Of a stretch of 6,893 bases of DNA, positions 5,510-6,893 are shown piece by piece. The notes under the pieces are model-generated. The model was given only the letters and a program-made list of their open reading frames with translations, searched no databases and was not told the DNA's origin. The DNA is taken from the NCBI GenBank assembly GCA_903906615.1, contig CAIVKT010000283.1, positions 1 through 6,893 of the forward strand, read 5' to 3'. This DNA comes from an uncultured Bacteroidota bacterium. GTDB taxonomy: Bacteria > Bacteroidota > Bacteroidia > Chitinophagales > Chitinophagaceae. Numbering within the stretch: the stretch's first letter is position 1; each line of letters opens with the position of its first letter. Both the position numbers and the translations under genes were made by a program.

Positions 5510-6869
5510 GGCTATCATATTACTCACTGTGCTGGTTGCATTATTATTGCAAACTGCATGCAACAACAGCGAGTCTATACCCGCAACCGTAACTTTTACA
5601 GAGCAGGTAGCGCCCATACTATATAACAACTGCACGATCTGCCACAGGCCCGGTGGCAGTGCGCATTTCTCATTAGTCACTTATGATGAATGCCGCAAGA
5701 ATGCAGGCTCGGCTGCCTACGTCACCAAAGAGCGGATAATGCCCCCATGGCCTGCCGATCCGCATTATACCCAGTTCGTGGGCCAGCGCATACTCTCTGA
5801 GCGGGATATAAAAATACTGCAACAGTGGGCCGACGAAGGCGCGCCCGAAGGGCCAAAAGATAAACTCCCCGCCCTGCCCGCTTACCCCATAGGCTCCGAC
5901 ATAGGTACACCCGATATGCGTATAGCCGTGCAGCCCTACTTTCTCAAAGCCAACAGCACAGACCAGTTCCTGTTGGTAAAAGTACCCTTCCAATTACCCG
6001 CCGATACTTTCGCCAGCCTTATAGAATTTGTGCCGGGGCATAAAAACGTAGTGCATCATGTGAATGGCGATATGGTCAAATACGACTTCTACAAAAAGAC
6101 CGATGTATTTGCCGGCGACCGTATCGTGAACATGGTCGAGGATACCGCGTCCCTGCTACAGGCATTTCAAAAACTGGGACTGCCCAATGATGATGGCAGC
6201 TATCCAACGCTGCAAAAATCTGTAGTTAATTACCTGCCGGGTGTAGTGGGCCAGAAGTATCCCGAAGGGATAGGCGGTTATTTTTTGCCACGCAAAGGCG
6301 CTTTCCTGTTCAATGACCTGCACTACGGCTTCACCAATAAAGATGACATATGGGACAGCTCCTACATCAATATCTTCTTTGCAAAGTCACCACCCAAACG
6401 GCCCGTACAGGAGTTCCAGATCGGCACACTGGGTGTAGCGCCTGTAGAGCCTGATCTCATTATTCAGCCCGACAGCATCAAGCATGTCTACAGCAAGTAT
6501 ACCATTCCTGCCGATATTTCGATCCTCACCATCAACCCGCACATGCACCTGTTGGGTAAGAGCTTTAAAGCGTATGCCCTGCAGCCCAACGGCGACACCA
6601 TACGCCTGATCTCCATACCCCGCTGGGACTTTAACTGGCAATACTTCTACACCTTTAAGAAGATGGTGAAGATACCCGCGGGCAGCACCATAGTAGCCGA
6701 AGGTGTGTATGATAATACCCGCCAAAACCTCAATAACCCTTTCAGCCCGCCGCAACTGGTGCGCGACCGCAATGGCAGCATGAAGGCCACCGACGAAATG
6801 TTCCAGTTCATCATCACCTACCTGCCCTACGAACAAGGCGATGAAAACATCAGCCTCGAAACCAAGTGA
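5490..6869 (+). CDS. Predicted lipoprotein: cytochrome c domain fused to PHM-like type II copper monooxygenase domain
   Basis: Predicted 459 residues. Residues 1-24 form a lipoprotein-like signal (MKKNK, hydrophobic run, QTAC with Cys24), although Gln at -3 is atypical. A small cytochrome c domain follows: heme-attachment motif CTICH at 48-52, likely axial Met84 in RIMPPWPADP, and a final helix ILQQWADEGAP. The rest resembles the two-domain copper core of peptidylglycine monooxygenase (PHM). Its ligand positions match by motif: HH at 189-190 (PHM His107/108), HYG with His278 (His172), HMH at 351-353 (His242/244) and Met437 in TDEMF (Met314). The protein should act in the periplasm or on the outer membrane, with the heme plausibly supplying electrons to copper; that and the substrate are inference. 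Starts at 5490 and 5496 are both reasonable; a TTG at 5463 would spoil the signal peptide. The copper domain has no cysteine, unlike disulfide-rich animal PHM. Overlap with the YihY-family gene suggests one operon. Confidence 0.85.
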   Translation: MTMKKNKAIILLTVLVALLLQTACNNSESIPATVTFTEQVAPILYNNCTICHRPGGSAHFSLVTYDECRKNAGSAAYVTKERIMPPWPADPHYTQFVGQRILSERDIKILQQWADEGAPEGPKDKLPALPAYPIGSDIGTPDMRIAVQPYFLKANSTDQFLLVKVPFQLPADTFASLIEFVPGHKNVVHHVNGDMVKYDFYKKTDVFAGDRIVNMVEDTASLLQAFQKLGLPNDDGSYPTLQKSVVNYLPGVVGQKYPEGIGGYFLPRKGAFLFNDLHYGFTNKDDIWDSSYINIFFAKSPPKRPVQEFQIGTLGVAPVEPDLIIQPDSIKHVYSKYTIPADISILTINPHMHLLGKSFKAYALQPNGDTIRLISIPRWDFNWQYFYTFKKMVKIPAGSTIVAEGVYDNTRQNLNNPFSPPQLVRDRNGSMKATDEMFQFIITYLPYEQGDENISLETK

Positions 6870-6893
6870 TTGCAACCCCAAGGTGTGCCACAC

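Noticed and set aside
6387..6893. 168-codon minus-strand open frame reaching the window end
   Set aside because: It mirrors the copper-monooxygenase gene codons and shows no family features of its own.

Overview
The window reads as chromosomal DNA from a member of the Bacteroidota, most likely of the Chitinophagaceae type. This is inferred from the proteins, from frequent ATA isoleucine codons in moderately GC-rich genes, from mostly absent Shine-Dalgarno sequences, and from TAnnTTTG-like -7 promoter elements in front of several genes. No phage, insertion sequence, CRISPR array, tRNA or rRNA is visible. The content is mostly housekeeping and envelope genes.

Layout. Positions 2-958 on the minus strand hold a complete SpoIIM-family (DUF95) membrane protein whose downstream side lies outside the window. 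An AT-rich stretch follows, with a small plus-strand gene (1103-1366) for an 87-residue protein with one C-terminal membrane anchor, resembling the bacterial DUF1640/CCDC90-like family. After a low-complexity spacer come prfB (1485-2573), encoding peptide chain release factor 2 without the usual programmed frameshift, and, 35 bases later, an MsbA/LmrA-type ABC exporter half-transporter (2609-4387). A 174-base spacer then carries two hairpins with an identical 14-base core, followed by a good candidate Bacteroidota promoter. The promoter drives a YihY/BrkB-family inner-membrane protein (4571-5509). Overlapping its 3' end is a gene for a predicted lipoprotein (5490-6869) that joins a one-heme cytochrome c domain to a domain carrying all six copper-ligand positions of the PHM/DBM type II copper monooxygenases.

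Working together. prfB and the ABC exporter may share a transcript only by position. The YihY and heme-copper protein genes are probably translationally coupled: the second gene has a strong AGGAGG and its start codon inside the end of the first. The heme-copper lipoprotein is the most biologically interesting gene here. The paired hairpins, the lack of a frameshift in prfB, and -7 elements only 6-8 bases from start codons are the most interesting nucleotide-level observations. I see no clearly new multi-gene defence or mobile system.
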